From a virus, in IMG/VR virus record IMGVR_UViG_3300027987_000364, positions 1 through 26,121 of that record: a stretch of DNA of 26,121 nucleotides; one strand, written 5' to 3'. Made by a program: the position numbers and the translations under genes. Below the pieces are notes generated by a model. That model saw nothing but the letters and a program-made list of their open reading frames with translations, was not told the origin of the DNA and searched no databases. Positions 1 through 8,248 of the stretch are shown here, piece after piece. Every line of letters starts with the position of its first letter. Within the stretch, counting starts at the first letter, position 1.

Positions 1-2787
1 GCCATCGCCCATGGTAAGGCTATTTGGATCAAGATAAAACCTGTAGCTGATTACTCCAGAAGAAATGGCAGTTAGATATTCTCGTAACGCAACTTGGTTT
101 ACATCATCAATCAGGAAGGATGCACCATAATTACCTACGAGTGCTGATCCATTATCGACTACTATGTCATTATCTGGATCGATTACATTGTTCCACTCAC
201 TGGTTGTTCCACCCTCAAATGTTTTATGGAATACCTCGCCAATTTGTATGTATAGCTTGTCTAGAGTATTGGCTTGGGAGAGGTTATATGCCTGGAGGGT
301 GCTCTCTTTGGTTGTGGTGATGTGGTCTACGGCGCTGGATTGAGAGAGGTTGTCTACAACCAGTTCTGTTATTGTCGCTAGGCTTAACTTTGGTACTGCA
401 TTGGCCTGTGAGAGATCATATACATCAAGGGTGCTTTCCTTGGTTGTACTAACGTGTTCTACAAGATTTGATTGTGAGAGATCATTTACCGTGAGGTCAA
501 TGTTCTGCTCAAGTATTAACAACCCAGAGGTTGGGTCTGCAAGTTGCTGGATTATGGCGACAGGTAAAACTTCATTGTAGACAGAAACATGTGAAATCCA
601 TCCATCCCATACATAAGATGGGGACGGTGGGTTGAAGGAGCCAATACCATTGAAGGTAAGGTTAACCCCATTCCATTGTAAGTTATCTGCTTGTGGGCCA
701 TCGATATATGATCCATCTATGTATAGATATAACTCGTCGGCGGCATAGTCCCAGGTAAATACCATGTGAACCCAGTTTAATGTTCCGCCGCCTGTCCAGT
801 ATACATTTTTATCTGTACCATTTGCATATCTAAACGCATATAACCAGTTTGATGCTGAGCTCTTTGCCAGTGATATTCTGTTTGTCGCTGGAGCATATTG
901 GGTCAGGTCGAAGGCATATCGAAGTGCCGCATCTGTCCAGGCTGCTGATGGAATTTTTACCCAGATTGCAACGGTACCTTTATCACCGTCCATGTCCTTA
1001 ACAAGCCCAGAGTTAAACAGGTTTATTGTGCTTAGGGATGCTGGTGTCCATCTGCCCGCAGGGCCACCATCTGGTGCTATATCATCATCAAGTGCAACAT
1101 TGGAGTAAACGCCATTGTGACCTCTACCGGATATATCAAGTGCATTTGATCCAGCTGTTTCGTTGAGTGGCCAGTAGCCTTTCAGGTTACCTTTATAGAG
1201 GCCTCTTACTTTGCTTTTGTAATCGGCGACTAATTTGCTGGTCTGGTACAGGTTCTTGACATCGAGCGATGGGCCTATGTATTGGCCGTCATCTCTTAAG
1301 ATAATGTCATCGAAATACAATGTGCCTGTCAGGTTGGCGTCAAATGTCCACGCGCCAATATTCAGGTCATCATAGTTATCGAAGAGATCATAGTTGTCAA
1401 TATCTGTTATTGTTTCTTTAAGTACATTATCAATCCATAGCGTACAGGTTCCATCGGCGCTAATTTCATCGGTGGCCCTTGTCCATCGTACTTCAATGAG
1501 TGTCTTTTCTCTTTGTATTTGATATAGAGATGTGTTGTGATCGCTACTTAGGTCATCCCTTGCCGTGGAGTATATGTAGACTGTGTTGTCTGTGTGGGTT
1601 ACAAGATTGATGTATCCAAAATATGATGTGGCACTTGCTAGTCCAGCTATTGCGGTATCATCGGTGGCAACAGTGTTAGCTACGTCATTTGGATTGAAGT
1701 AGAAGCGTAAATTAACAACACTTGTTTTTAAGTTGTCATCACGCATGCCATTATAGGACGTCGGTGGCACAAGCGGTAGAGACCACCCGTATTCACCTAT
1801 CATGGCGGCGGCGCCTGTGGCCGATCCTGCTGTTCCAGCCTCGAAGTCTAGGATGTCTCCCTCTTCAAGGTCAACTATGAATACTTGCCCTACGGTTTGG
1901 TATACGCGCGGAGTGGATAGCAGTGATGCTTGGGATAGGTTCTGTGGCGCTATCTCTGACTGCTGCGTTATTCCTGTGACGAACTCAACAAGGTTGGATT
2001 GAGCCAGGTCACTTACATGCAGGTGGAATTCTTGGACGAGGTCGAACTTTTCTACCAGGTTTGACTGCGAGAGAGGATCGACTTCTAAGTCGGTCTCCTT
2101 GGTCATACCTGTTATGAACTGTACTGTGGTGTTTCCCTGGAGGGGAGCAATGACGAGTGTTGGGGCGGCGCTCTTCTGGACAGTGATTGAGATTTCACTG
2201 CCGTAGGCATCGAGGGTGGTGCTGCCATCGTAAAATCTTAGCTGTAGGGTGGCGCCATTTGAGACGTCTCCATCCTGTATCTGGAGGCAGAACTCGAACT
2301 CCATATAGTCGTTCTTGGTTGTGATACCGGCGGAGGAGGTTGTACCATTGGTGTCGAGACGGCCCGTGCCCTCAAATGCGCCAGTGGCGGGGAAGGGTGA
2401 ACCAAGGCGCTCTGTGGTTACAAGGGCGTCATCGGTAAATGTGTAGTCAGAGGCTACGTTTCTTATGTAGCTGGATGATGTTGTTACTGGGTTCCAGCCA
2501 CCGCTCTGATAGTTGTAGTATAGGTTGGGGGTAAGGATTGTAGCGGTTTTATCATTATATTCGTCAATCCTCAAACGAATACGGAACTTTATAGTGCTGT
2601 CTACATTGCCATTGGTACCTTGGGCATACATCCATGTGGCGGTTGCCTCAGTACCGTCATCATATCTGTATCTGAACGCGTGTTGTGTCCAAGCAGGAGC
2701 ACCCCCACCCCTGATAGGGACGAGGGTCTGCCCAGTCTTTACATTACGCCATACTTCGCCTTCATGTACCCAGTGGTTTGCGCTCAT
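1..2787 (-). CDS. Large tail/adhesion protein with LamG-like and repeat modules (C-terminus beyond window)
   Basis: The frame is open for 929 codons from an ATG at 2787 to the left edge, so the C-terminus is missing. Visible modules: a beta-rich N-terminal domain (about 1-205), three DLSQ repeats (236-291), a concanavalin-like jelly-roll (about 297-505), a LamG-like lectin domain (about 535-750, with KGYWPLNE and LYLYIDG typical of the family), four more DLSQ repeats (766-846), and a second copy of the first jelly-roll starting near 848 (VGNYGASF and YRFYLDP against IGEYGWSL and LRFYFNP). Such lectin-type modules in phages usually bind surface glycans, so a tail fibre or receptor-binding role is inferred. 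It is the last visible gene of the leftward late operon and overlaps the preceding gene by 26 bases; its ribosome site is weak. No collagen-like or chaperone domain is seen in this part. Confidence 0.85.
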   Translation of the reverse strand, partial: MSANHWVHEGEVWRNVKTGQTLVPIRGGGAPAWTQHAFRYRYDDGTEATATWMYAQGTNGNVDSTIKFRIRLRIDEYNDKTATILTPNLYYNYQSGGWNPVTTSSSYIRNVASDYTFTDDALVTTERLGSPFPATGAFEGTGRLDTNGTTSSAGITTKNDYMEFEFCLQIQDGDVSNGATLQLRFYDGSTTLDAYGSEISITVQKSAAPTLVIAPLQGNTTVQFITGMTKETDLEVDPLSQSNLVEKFDLVQEFHLHVSDLAQSNLVEFVTGITQQSEIAPQNLSQASLLSTPRVYQTVGQVFIVDLEEGDILDFEAGTAGSATGAAAMIGEYGWSLPLVPPTSYNGMRDDNLKTSVVNLRFYFNPNDVANTVATDDTAIAGLASATSYFGYINLVTHTDNTVYIYSTARDDLSSDHNTSLYQIQREKTLIEVRWTRATDEISADGTCTLWIDNVLKETITDIDNYDLFDNYDDLNIGAWTFDANLTGTLYFDDIILRDDGQYIGPSLDVKNLYQTSKLVADYKSKVRGLYKGNLKGYWPLNETAGSNALDISGRGHNGVYSNVALDDDIAPDGGPAGRWTPASLSTINLFNSGLVKDMDGDKGTVAIWVKIPSAAWTDAALRYAFDLTQYAPATNRISLAKSSASNWLYAFRYANGTDKNVYWTGGGTLNWVHMVFTWDYAADELYLYIDGSYIDGPQADNLQWNGVNLTFNGIGSFNPPSPSYVWDGWISHVSVYNEVLPVAIIQQLADPTSGLLILEQNIDLTVNDLSQSNLVEHVSTTKESTLDVYDLSQANAVPKLSLATITELVVDNLSQSSAVDHITTTKESTLQAYNLSQANTLDKLYIQIGEVFHKTFEGGTTSEWNNVIDPDNDIVVDNGSALVGNYGASFLIDDVNQVALREYLTAISSGVISYRFYLDPNSLTMGDG
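250..492 (-). repeat. DLSQ repeat array 2 in tail protein (4 copies)
   Basis: Codons 766-846 of the tail protein encode four units of about 22 residues centred on DLSQSNLVEH, DLSQANAVPK, NLSQSSAVDH and NLSQANTLDK, with spacings of 22, 22 and 23 residues. The DNA is also visibly repetitive (gattgtgagagatcat-type segments on the plus strand). The array joins the LamG domain to the second jelly-roll and probably forms a repetitive linker or shaft. Confidence 0.8.
1915..2082 (-). repeat. DLSQ repeat array 1 in tail protein (3 copies)
   Basis: Codons 236-291 encode three units with the cores PLSQSNLVEK, DLAQSNLVEF and NLSQASLLS, spaced 22 and 23 residues. The array sits just before the first jelly-roll, in the same relative place that array 2 takes before the second jelly-roll, so array plus jelly-roll appears to have been duplicated as one module. 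Confidence 0.8.
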
Positions 2788-3124
2788 TTTTGCGGTAGCC
2801 TGTCTTCTTTCGGAAGTCGGGGTCTCTCATTGCCTCCGCGTGTAGAGCATCGAATACACTATCTTCAATGAAACGCCCTTTGAGAGCTACCTTCTTTCCT
2901 GGTGATAGGAATAGGTACTCGAATAAATCATAATCGTACTTTGCCTCCCACCAGCGTGCACCTTCTCCTCTATCTTCCCAAACATAAAACTCTGCACCGA
3001 CTACCATTTGCCACGCGTGGGCCATGTCTTCCTGGACAATACACTGTACATCTGTCTTTGGGGCAAACTCTGGCTCACACTCTTCAGAGGTAACGATCTT
3101 GTCGCTATAGTATATCTTCCACAC
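2762..3124 (-). CDS. Small tail-region protein, paralogue A
   Basis: This 120-residue protein is of unknown function and is not matched to a named family. It starts with a GTG preceded by a strong GAGAGGAG ribosome site; no ATG fits as well. It is clearly paralogous to the gene immediately upstream: both begin WKIYYS or WKIFYS, share FYVW[EQ]DRG[ED]G.RWW in the middle, and end DPDF followed by a basic stretch. It overlaps its paralogue by 20 bases and the large tail protein by 26, so the three are probably translationally coupled. The aromatic-rich core suggests a compact beta-rich fold. Position next to the adhesion protein suggests a tail accessory or carbohydrate-interacting role, which is inference only. 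Confidence 0.75.
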   Translation of the reverse strand: MWKIYYSDKIVTSEECEPEFAPKTDVQCIVQEDMAHAWQMVVGAEFYVWEDRGEGARWWEAKYDYDLFEYLFLSPGKKVALKGRFIEDSVFDALHAEAMRDPDFRKKTGYRKNERKPLGT

Positions 3125-3476
3125 GGCGCTCTCCTCTCTTGAAGCCCTGTTTCACAAAGTCTGGGTCTTCCTCAATCATCCTGAAGATCTTCCTAAATGT
3201 TGCGTTTGATATGGAGTACCCGGTGATTATCTTCTGCCAGCCTGGCTGGATTATGTAGTCGTACAAGCCCCATTTGTCACATCCCCACCACCTGAAGCCG
3301 TCTCCACGATCCTGCCAGACGTAGAAGTCAGACATCGACTGTGTTGTCCAGCCTACCATATCGTCCCACTGTACAATTGCCTGTACATACTGGCAGGGGG
3401 CCGTCTCTGGCCCTCCATCTTTGTATGAGTATGTTTTTATCTCATGGCCGTTGCTGTAGAATATTTTCCATAACAT
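3105..3476 (-). CDS. Small tail-region protein, paralogue B
   Basis: This 123-residue protein of unknown function is the tandem paralogue of the next gene downstream. Shared features in order are LWKIFYS at the N-terminus, a DFYVWQDRGDG.RWW block near the middle, and EDPDF near the C-terminus. A longer reading frame begins at 3542, but the ATG at 3476 is chosen because AAGGA lies eight bases upstream and because the protein then aligns from its first residues with its paralogue. The gene overlaps the end of the MAF/DUF115-like gene by 35 bases. The overlap chain and shared direction indicate one operon. Confidence 0.75.
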   Translation of the reverse strand: MLWKIFYSNGHEIKTYSYKDGGPETAPCQYVQAIVQWDDMVGWTTQSMSDFYVWQDRGDGFRWWGCDKWGLYDYIIQPGWQKIITGYSISNATFRKIFRMIEEDPDFVKQGFKRGERRVEDIL

Positions 3477-4428
3477 CTGACCTGTCCTTGATAGTGCCGT
3501 CATCATCGAATTTGACTTCCTGCCAAATGTTCTGGAGTTCACCGGTGGGTACTTCGAGATCTACTTCATCGATGAGGTACTTTGTGCACTGGAAAGCTCC
3601 GGCAGCTATTGAGACCATGTCTCTCTGTCTCTGTATAGTCTTTCGATGCTCTTCAAGTCTTGCAGCGGCGTCTATAGTTCGTTGGTCGTTTTGGCCGAAT
3701 TTAGCGAAGTTTTCCTTGAGTGTTCTTTCCATCTCGTCATGCTGTCCCTCCATGTGGTTTAGTACACTTACGTACTCTTTCCTCATGTTGTTGTACATGA
3801 TGAGATATCTTTCCAGGTCTGTCCTGAAGATCATTTGGGCTCCTTCGTATCCGTATAGCTTGCTCTTTGTCAATACTGAATTGTGGGGCATGGTAATGTT
3901 TATACCGGATGCGGCCGCGTATCCTAAAAAGAAGTTAGCGCCGTACTTCTGGTATCTGTACTCTGTATCAGCACCCATTTCGATGCCGAAAGCCTCTATG
4001 TCTGTTATGTCCCACTCTTCCTGATTGAGAATAGCCAAGCCAAGCATATAGTCAAACGAACTGGTGAAAAAGCGAGCGGGCAAGTACTCTTCTTTCTCCC
4101 AGTTGTATCGTTTGAGATGCGGGAATATCTTTCTTACTACGTCCTCTATCGGATATCTGACTGACGCTGGTACGGAAGGATGTTCTTTGAGCATGTAGAT
4201 AGGGAAGGGGTGCTCTTGTTGAAGCCACTCCCAGTGTTCTCTCGGTTTGGCCCAGACTTCCAAGTCCGTATCAGCGTACAGCCAGATTGGATGCATCTCA
4301 AATAGCCTGTCGATGCGCGGTACATAGTCGTATTTATACGACCAATTAGGCGTCCAAATTTCGTCAGCCTTAGAAAAATGCACCGCGCCTCGCGTCGATT
4401 TTGCTCCACCGACCAGTGCTATTTTCAT
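3442..4428 (-). CDS. MAF/DUF115-like Rossmann protein with C-terminal coiled coil
   Basis: The 328-residue protein begins MKIALVGGA, a Rossmann-type glycine turn. A central block, TSSFDYMLGLAI, then IEAFGIEMGADTEYRYQ, then LYGYEGAQ, resembles phage proteins related to the motility accessory factor/DUF115 family, whose Rossmann fold is related to sugar-transfer enzymes. Residues about 205-280 are charged and helical (HMEGQHDEMERTLKENF, RLEEHRKTIQRQRD) and probably form a coiled coil. The activity is not known; no catalytic set can be pointed out with confidence. It lies between a small virion-like protein and the tail paralogues, so it could be structural or could modify a virion or host glycan. 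One TTTCG-N4-CGAAA palindrome lies inside the coding sequence at 3978-3991. Confidence 0.75.
   Translation of the reverse strand: MKIALVGGAKSTRGAVHFSKADEIWTPNWSYKYDYVPRIDRLFEMHPIWLYADTDLEVWAKPREHWEWLQQEHPFPIYMLKEHPSVPASVRYPIEDVVRKIFPHLKRYNWEKEEYLPARFFTSSFDYMLGLAILNQEEWDITDIEAFGIEMGADTEYRYQKYGANFFLGYAAASGINITMPHNSVLTKSKLYGYEGAQMIFRTDLERYLIMYNNMRKEYVSVLNHMEGQHDEMERTLKENFAKFGQNDQRTIDAAARLEEHRKTIQRQRDMVSIAAGAFQCTKYLIDEVDLEVPTGELQNIWQEVKFDDDGTIKDRSDVMENILQQRP
3978..3991. repeat. Dispersed palindrome TTTCG-N4-CGAAA, copy 1
   Basis: Plus strand reads TTTCGATGCCGAAA; the reverse complement, TTTCGGCATCGAAA, fits the consensus TTTCG-RCRY-CGAAA. It lies inside the MAF/DUF115-like gene, where it reads F-G-I-E. 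Confidence 0.7.
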
Positions 4429-4431
4429 AGT

Positions 4432-4809
4432 TTATGTACTCACATCAGCCATCTCGATCTTCCAGGCAGGGATGTTAACTGTGTTGCCCGTGGTTAGAGC
4501 CTGTGTTGTGCAGGCAGTAACAAGCAACAGGGTTGATCCCGTAGAGCCTGTCAGAGCGACATGGGAGGCTGTTCCAGAGTTGGCTACCGATACTGAGTTG
4601 CGGGCAGCCATGGTTAGCTTTCGGCCATTGGTATCTCCATCAGCCAGGGTGCATCCGGAAGAACCCATGTTTGCTTGAGCCAGCATGTATGTGGATGTAG
4701 CTTCCGCGTATGACGATGGAAGGGCGCTGTCAACGTTTTCCTTGGTCACACGGTCTCTAATCCAGATCAGAGCTGCATCAAGCATAAGGTCGTTCTGATA
4801 ACTGGTCAT
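4432..4809 (-). CDS. Putative small virion structural protein
   Basis: The 125-residue protein has a helical N-terminal third (ALIWIRDRVTKENVDSAL) followed by a Ser/Thr/Gly/Ala-rich beta-type region (GSTGSTLLLVTACTTQALTTGNTVNIP). That composition is common in phage decoration or tail-associated proteins; no named family is recognised. The ATG at 4809 has a strong AAAAGGAG ribosome site six bases upstream, and a copy of the dispersed palindrome lies 11 bases upstream of the start. It is separated from the phosphoesterase gene by a 31-base gap and from the next gene by only three bases. Confidence 0.7.
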   Translation of the reverse strand: MTSYQNDLMLDAALIWIRDRVTKENVDSALPSSYAEATSTYMLAQANMGSSGCTLADGDTNGRKLTMAARNSVSVANSGTASHVALTGSTGSTLLLVTACTTQALTTGNTVNIPAWKIEMADVST

Positions 4810-4820
4810 TTCTTACTCCT

Positions 4821-4834
4821 TTTCGACGTCGAAA
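4821..4834. repeat. Dispersed palindrome TTTCG-N4-CGAAA, copy 2
   Basis: TTTCGACGTCGAAA is a perfect palindrome. It fills the short gap between the phosphoesterase stop codon and the ribosome site of the small virion protein. No protein constraint explains it here. Confidence 0.8.
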
Positions 4835-4840
4835 GTATTT

Positions 4841-6160
4841 CTAGAAAGCAAAACCGGTGTCTGCTTTCAGTTGTGCCAGGTAATCCTGGCTGGTATATAC
4901 CTTGCCTCCAAACATTGCGGCCCCTTTGTCTATAGGAATGGCCATTGGTGCCACAAATCGCTCACTAAAGTCTACCACACCAACTCCTTGCTGCCAATTC
5001 ATTTTGCCTTTGATTGCTGGAACGATCCCATCAATGCGGCAAAGACATCCAGGGGAGAAAGCTGAGATCGATCTTGCTCCATCAATGTCAAAAATCGTTC
5101 TAGTAGCAAGTTCAATCCTATGTACGTGTCCGAATATTGTGGATACCTGGGTGTCGTCAAGTATAGCTCCTGCGGTAGCCCCGCTTTTGCCACGTACGAC
5201 GTCTCCATGTACGGCGCGTAGGTTGGAACCGATCCATAGCTCTCCATTGGGGTATTTGCCGATGTATTCAATGCCCAGTTTGTCGAGGTTGAGTAGGTGA
5301 GGTATGGACAGTACGGGGAAACCATCATCGGAGATAAGTCCGTAGGCATAGGGGATTTGTTTATTGATGGCTCTTGATATTCGCTCTTCATGATTGCCCT
5401 CCAGGAGGACGATCCTTATGTCTGGCATGGCCATTCTTATTTGGCCAAGGAACCAGGCGGCCTCTATTACTGCCGGTTGTGTGGTGTTGTACATATCAGG
5501 TGATCGTACAAACTTATCTGACCATTCGGCCAGGTCTAGTATATCGCCCACGATGACAACCATACTCGGTTTAATATCTCTAATGAGCGACAGGATTGTT
5601 GCTAACGCGTTCCTGTCGTGGAATGCGTCGAGATTGCCATCGTGGACGTTCTTCAGAAACCCAAAATGGATGTCGGCGAGGACAAGCACCCTGCCGTTGG
5701 TGCTGTCGAATACTCTGGGCGTAGGTAAGCTTTTGCTTAGTTTTATATCTACGGCAGATATAACTGGCTCAACCGGTTCCGGGTTTCTGTTAGTCAGCCA
5801 GGCCTTTACCTGGAAGAGTGGCTCCACTAATATGGAGCCATCATCAAGCTTGGCGCCAACTTCCCATTTGTTTACTACATGTCTCGTTATTGTCCAGCTA
5901 TCTAGATTTATTTCACATTCGTCTATTAGCTGCTCTAGGGTTTTGATCCTCTTTCCCTTGGAGGTATACTCCTTAGTGTTGCCTTGCGCCTCCATCTCTA
6001 TACGATCTTCGGTGGAAGTCAATTTACCCTCCGATTTCTGTGCTCTAAATATGCGTCCATGTAGAATGTTAAAGTTCAGTCCGAGCTCTTGGGCAAGCTG
6101 ACGCTGTGACAGGCCGCTTTCCTGCCACAACTTCAGGAGCTCTTCTCCTGTGTATCTCAT
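4841..6160 (-). CDS. HTH domain fused to calcineurin-like metallophosphoesterase
   Basis: The 439-residue protein starts with a helix-turn-helix segment (about 8-40, SGLSQRQLAQELGLNFNILHGRI). The second half holds the metal-binding motifs of calcineurin-like phosphoesterases in the correct order: DIH (163-165), GD with following D (205-206, D209), GNHEE (255-259), HGD (318-320) and GHVH (344-347). It should therefore be an active two-metal phosphoesterase or nuclease that can contact DNA through its N-terminus. Related enzymes act on DNA ends, cyclic nucleotides or phosphoproteins; the substrate here cannot be decided. It begins with an ATGA overlap with the upstream gene and has no ribosome site of its own, so translation is probably coupled. 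Its place inside the structural cluster is unusual for an enzyme of this family. Confidence 0.88.
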   Translation of the reverse strand: MRYTGEELLKLWQESGLSQRQLAQELGLNFNILHGRIFRAQKSEGKLTSTEDRIEMEAQGNTKEYTSKGKRIKTLEQLIDECEINLDSWTITRHVVNKWEVGAKLDDGSILVEPLFQVKAWLTNRNPEPVEPVISAVDIKLSKSLPTPRVFDSTNGRVLVLADIHFGFLKNVHDGNLDAFHDRNALATILSLIRDIKPSMVVIVGDILDLAEWSDKFVRSPDMYNTTQPAVIEAAWFLGQIRMAMPDIRIVLLEGNHEERISRAINKQIPYAYGLISDDGFPVLSIPHLLNLDKLGIEYIGKYPNGELWIGSNLRAVHGDVVRGKSGATAGAILDDTQVSTIFGHVHRIELATRTIFDIDGARSISAFSPGCLCRIDGIVPAIKGKMNWQQGVGVVDFSERFVAPMAIPIDKGAAMFGGKVYTSQDYLAQLKADTGFAF

Positions 6161-6498
6161 TCAGATTTACAGAGTATCTTCAAACTTCTTGCGGCGCCCT
6201 GATTGACTGGAGTTCCGCTTGTTCCAGATCTGATTTTAATGTATTTGAAACCAACAAATACATTTGCTCCAGGAAAGCCAATTGCGGTTCCGGCGGAGGC
6301 CGACAATGTGTATTCTCCACTGCTGTCATACAGATCTGAGAAGTTTGTTCCATCACTGGATACTTCAAACGACAGGCCTGCCGCTGTCCAGGCTGCTGGC
6401 ATTTCGATTGCATAGGGTACATAGCCACGCAGGTCGATTGCGCCCGATAGAGATGCTCCATTAGCGATTACCGCACCAAATGCGCTGTAGTCTTGCAT
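6157..6498 (-). CDS. Putative minor virion protein
   Basis: The 113-residue protein is beta-rich with Ser/Gly/Ala loops and contains SFEVSSDGTNFSDLYDSSG followed by YIKIRSGTSG. This resembles small phage head or tail proteins with a jelly-roll-like strand pattern in which a measured deviation and a coordinate-like phrase recur; the exact family is not certain. It overlaps the portal stop by one base (TAATG) and the phosphoesterase start by four bases (ATGA). A good AGGAG ribosome site lies in the end of the portal gene. A virion role is inferred from composition and from lying directly after the portal. Confidence 0.7.
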   Translation of the reverse strand: MQDYSAFGAVIANGASLSGAIDLRGYVPYAIEMPAAWTAAGLSFEVSSDGTNFSDLYDSSGEYTLSASAGTAIGFPGANVFVGFKYIKIRSGTSGTPVNQGAARSLKILCKSE

Positions 6499-8009
6499 TA
6501 TTTTTCTCCTGTTTTCTTCTGGTCGCCCGTGCCTGCTGGTTGCTTAGGTTGCTGGGCATTCTTGAGTTCTTGTTTTGTTATTGGGTTGATGAATTGCCTG
6601 TCGTTCTGGTTTTCCTCTTCGATGCGGGAAACCTCTTCAGGGCTGCGGCCAAGTATTTGTTGCGCAGTCGCAGATGATATATGGCGTGGGGTTGTGGATG
6701 ATAGCTTTACAACTTCGTCGACAGCTCTTTGCTGATCTCTAGGTAGGATATCATTATACTGAGGGATAATTCTTCCCTCAAGTATGTGATTGAGTGGTCT
6801 GATTGGGATGTCAGACCATTGCTTTTGGCTAAGCATCAAGGCCGAGATACGTGCTCCTCTCTTTATGGCAACGGACAGGTACGATCTGGATCTACGTGCG
6901 GCTTTTAACAGAGGCCACATGCGGATCTCCAGTGTATCTCCACTTCGTTGGCTGCCCTGGTCTTGGCCAAAAGCGATAGGGGGCATGAAGGATGAAAAGC
7001 GCACCCAGTCATAGATGAATTCTAGGTGCTGGAATACACCAGGCTGTACTGCGCTTTTCACCTCCAGAACTCCAACCTCAGGAGGCGGGCTCGAACCAAT
7101 GGTTCTGCCGATATTCCAGAATGAGTTGGGCCCTAGAGGATAGTTATCTGCGTTGAAGTCACGAGGTAAGTTCAACCCCCACCTTGTGGGGTGGGCGTTG
7201 TAGTTGATTGCGTCGCCAATATCGGCCACGCGCATATTGAGCTCGTCCTGGGCAGGGATAACATCTTCGGTCAGGGAGTCTCCAAACCACGATCCAGATC
7301 TTAGCCTGGGTGCATATACACATGGGACAATCCCCCATGGGTTTATGCCTGATTTGTCGCTTAGTCTCTTCCCATCAAGGTAGTTCTCGTATCTCTTCTT
7401 TGTCCAGTGCTCAACTCTGAAGATGACGTCCTTGGTGGTTTCGTAGTTGTATAGTGCCCTGGCCTGGTCGGGAGACATGGCGATCTTGATGTAGACCTCA
7501 AGCAGGTCATTTATGTCATTGGGGTTCCAGATTGGAAAGAAGGACTCTCTTGGTATCTTTGTCCACTTGACGTGTGGGTATTGGTTAATTGGCTGTACTT
7601 TGAATGCGGCGCCACCAAAGATTTCTCTGTCTAATGCCAGCTCCCAGAGGAATGTTGGGCCGTCTGATGCCTCTATAATGTCTGCAAGTAGCTGGCCAGC
7701 CTTTAGATCTGGGTCTTCTAGCTCGTCTTGTAGTTTTACTCCAAACCTGATTGGTTGGTCTTCCCACTCACCAAAGAGGGTGTCTGCCTGGGCATTACAT
7801 AACATCTTGGTTAGGTTGAGACCTACAGGATATACAAGAGGAACCTCCATTTCGGGGTTTATTTCTGTGTCGATTTGCTCTTTTAGCACTTCGCCAGAGT
7901 AGTAATACCAGTAGCGTTCGAGACGTGCGATTTCTGCGTCCCAGTCGTGGAGTGTCTGTGGGGTTGCCGACATGCCCAGATCGGCGTATTCAGGAAAGGT
8001 TATTGACAT
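6498..8009 (-). CDS. Phage portal protein
   Basis: The 503-residue protein is of typical portal length. It has the usual pattern of an N-terminal segment rich in aromatic residues (RLERYWYYYSGEVL), a central wing with WDAEIARLE and PHVKWTKIPRESFFPIW, and a long helical part (AQDELNMRVADIGDAINYN) followed by a stem or crown region and a charged, disordered C-terminus rich in Lys and Gln. It forms the ring through which DNA enters and leaves the head and docks the terminase encoded at 11,760-13,286. The start at 8009 is supported by a purine-rich GGAGATAAA sequence upstream. No capsid protease or major capsid gene follows it in this window, unlike the common portal-protease-capsid order. Confidence 0.9.
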   Translation of the reverse strand: MSITFPEYADLGMSATPQTLHDWDAEIARLERYWYYYSGEVLKEQIDTEINPEMEVPLVYPVGLNLTKMLCNAQADTLFGEWEDQPIRFGVKLQDELEDPDLKAGQLLADIIEASDGPTFLWELALDREIFGGAAFKVQPINQYPHVKWTKIPRESFFPIWNPNDINDLLEVYIKIAMSPDQARALYNYETTKDVIFRVEHWTKKRYENYLDGKRLSDKSGINPWGIVPCVYAPRLRSGSWFGDSLTEDVIPAQDELNMRVADIGDAINYNAHPTRWGLNLPRDFNADNYPLGPNSFWNIGRTIGSSPPPEVGVLEVKSAVQPGVFQHLEFIYDWVRFSSFMPPIAFGQDQGSQRSGDTLEIRMWPLLKAARRSRSYLSVAIKRGARISALMLSQKQWSDIPIRPLNHILEGRIIPQYNDILPRDQQRAVDEVVKLSSTTPRHISSATAQQILGRSPEEVSRIEEENQNDRQFINPITKQELKNAQQPKQPAGTGDQKKTGEK

Positions 8010-8029
8010 GTTTTATCTCCAGGATAGTA

Positions 8030-8248
8030 TCATTCGTCACTATCGTTTGTCAAGCATGCCTCGCACGTACATCCTGCTTGTTGGTAACTCTCGCACCACC
8101 TAATTGTGCCAGGTGCGAATGGCATTGGAATGTCGCTGCCTGTTAATGAGCATCGCTCATGTTCTCTTCGCTTTCGCTTTGGCCCGTCACTCCAGACAAA
8201 TCTATGCTTGCAGTATGTACAGTTGTTGTGGTGGGTAATTCTAGACAT
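8030..8248 (-). CDS. Small cysteine-rich protein overlapping methyltransferase gene
   Basis: This 72-residue frame carries CTYCKHRF near residue 10, then C33, C52 and a C-terminal CTCEACL, a spacing that suggests zinc binding. It ends in an acidic tail before a 20-base gap to the portal gene. It overlaps the 3' end of the methyltransferase gene by 106 bases in another frame, which is unusually long. The overlapping methyltransferase tail is poorly conserved-looking, whereas the cysteine pairs here look selected, so both are kept. The ribosome site AGAAGAGG lies rather far from the ATG. If the gene is false, the cysteines are chance. Confidence 0.5.
   Translation of the reverse strand: MSRITHHNNCTYCKHRFVWSDGPKRKRREHERCSLTGSDIPMPFAPGTIRWCESYQQAGCTCEACLTNDSDE

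Noticed and set aside
250-2082. Regular repeats that might suggest a CRISPR array
   Set aside because: They are in frame, protein-level repeats of 22-23 residues inside a long gene; there are no identical repeats with unique spacers.
3341-4024. A 227-codon open frame on the plus strand
   Set aside because: It lies antisense to the MAF/DUF115-like gene, has no ribosome site, and its product is rich in Ser, Leu and Cys as expected of a shadow frame.
5394-6101. A 235-codon open frame on the plus strand
   Set aside because: It is antisense to the metallophosphoesterase gene, whose five metal motifs are intact; composition is that of a shadow.
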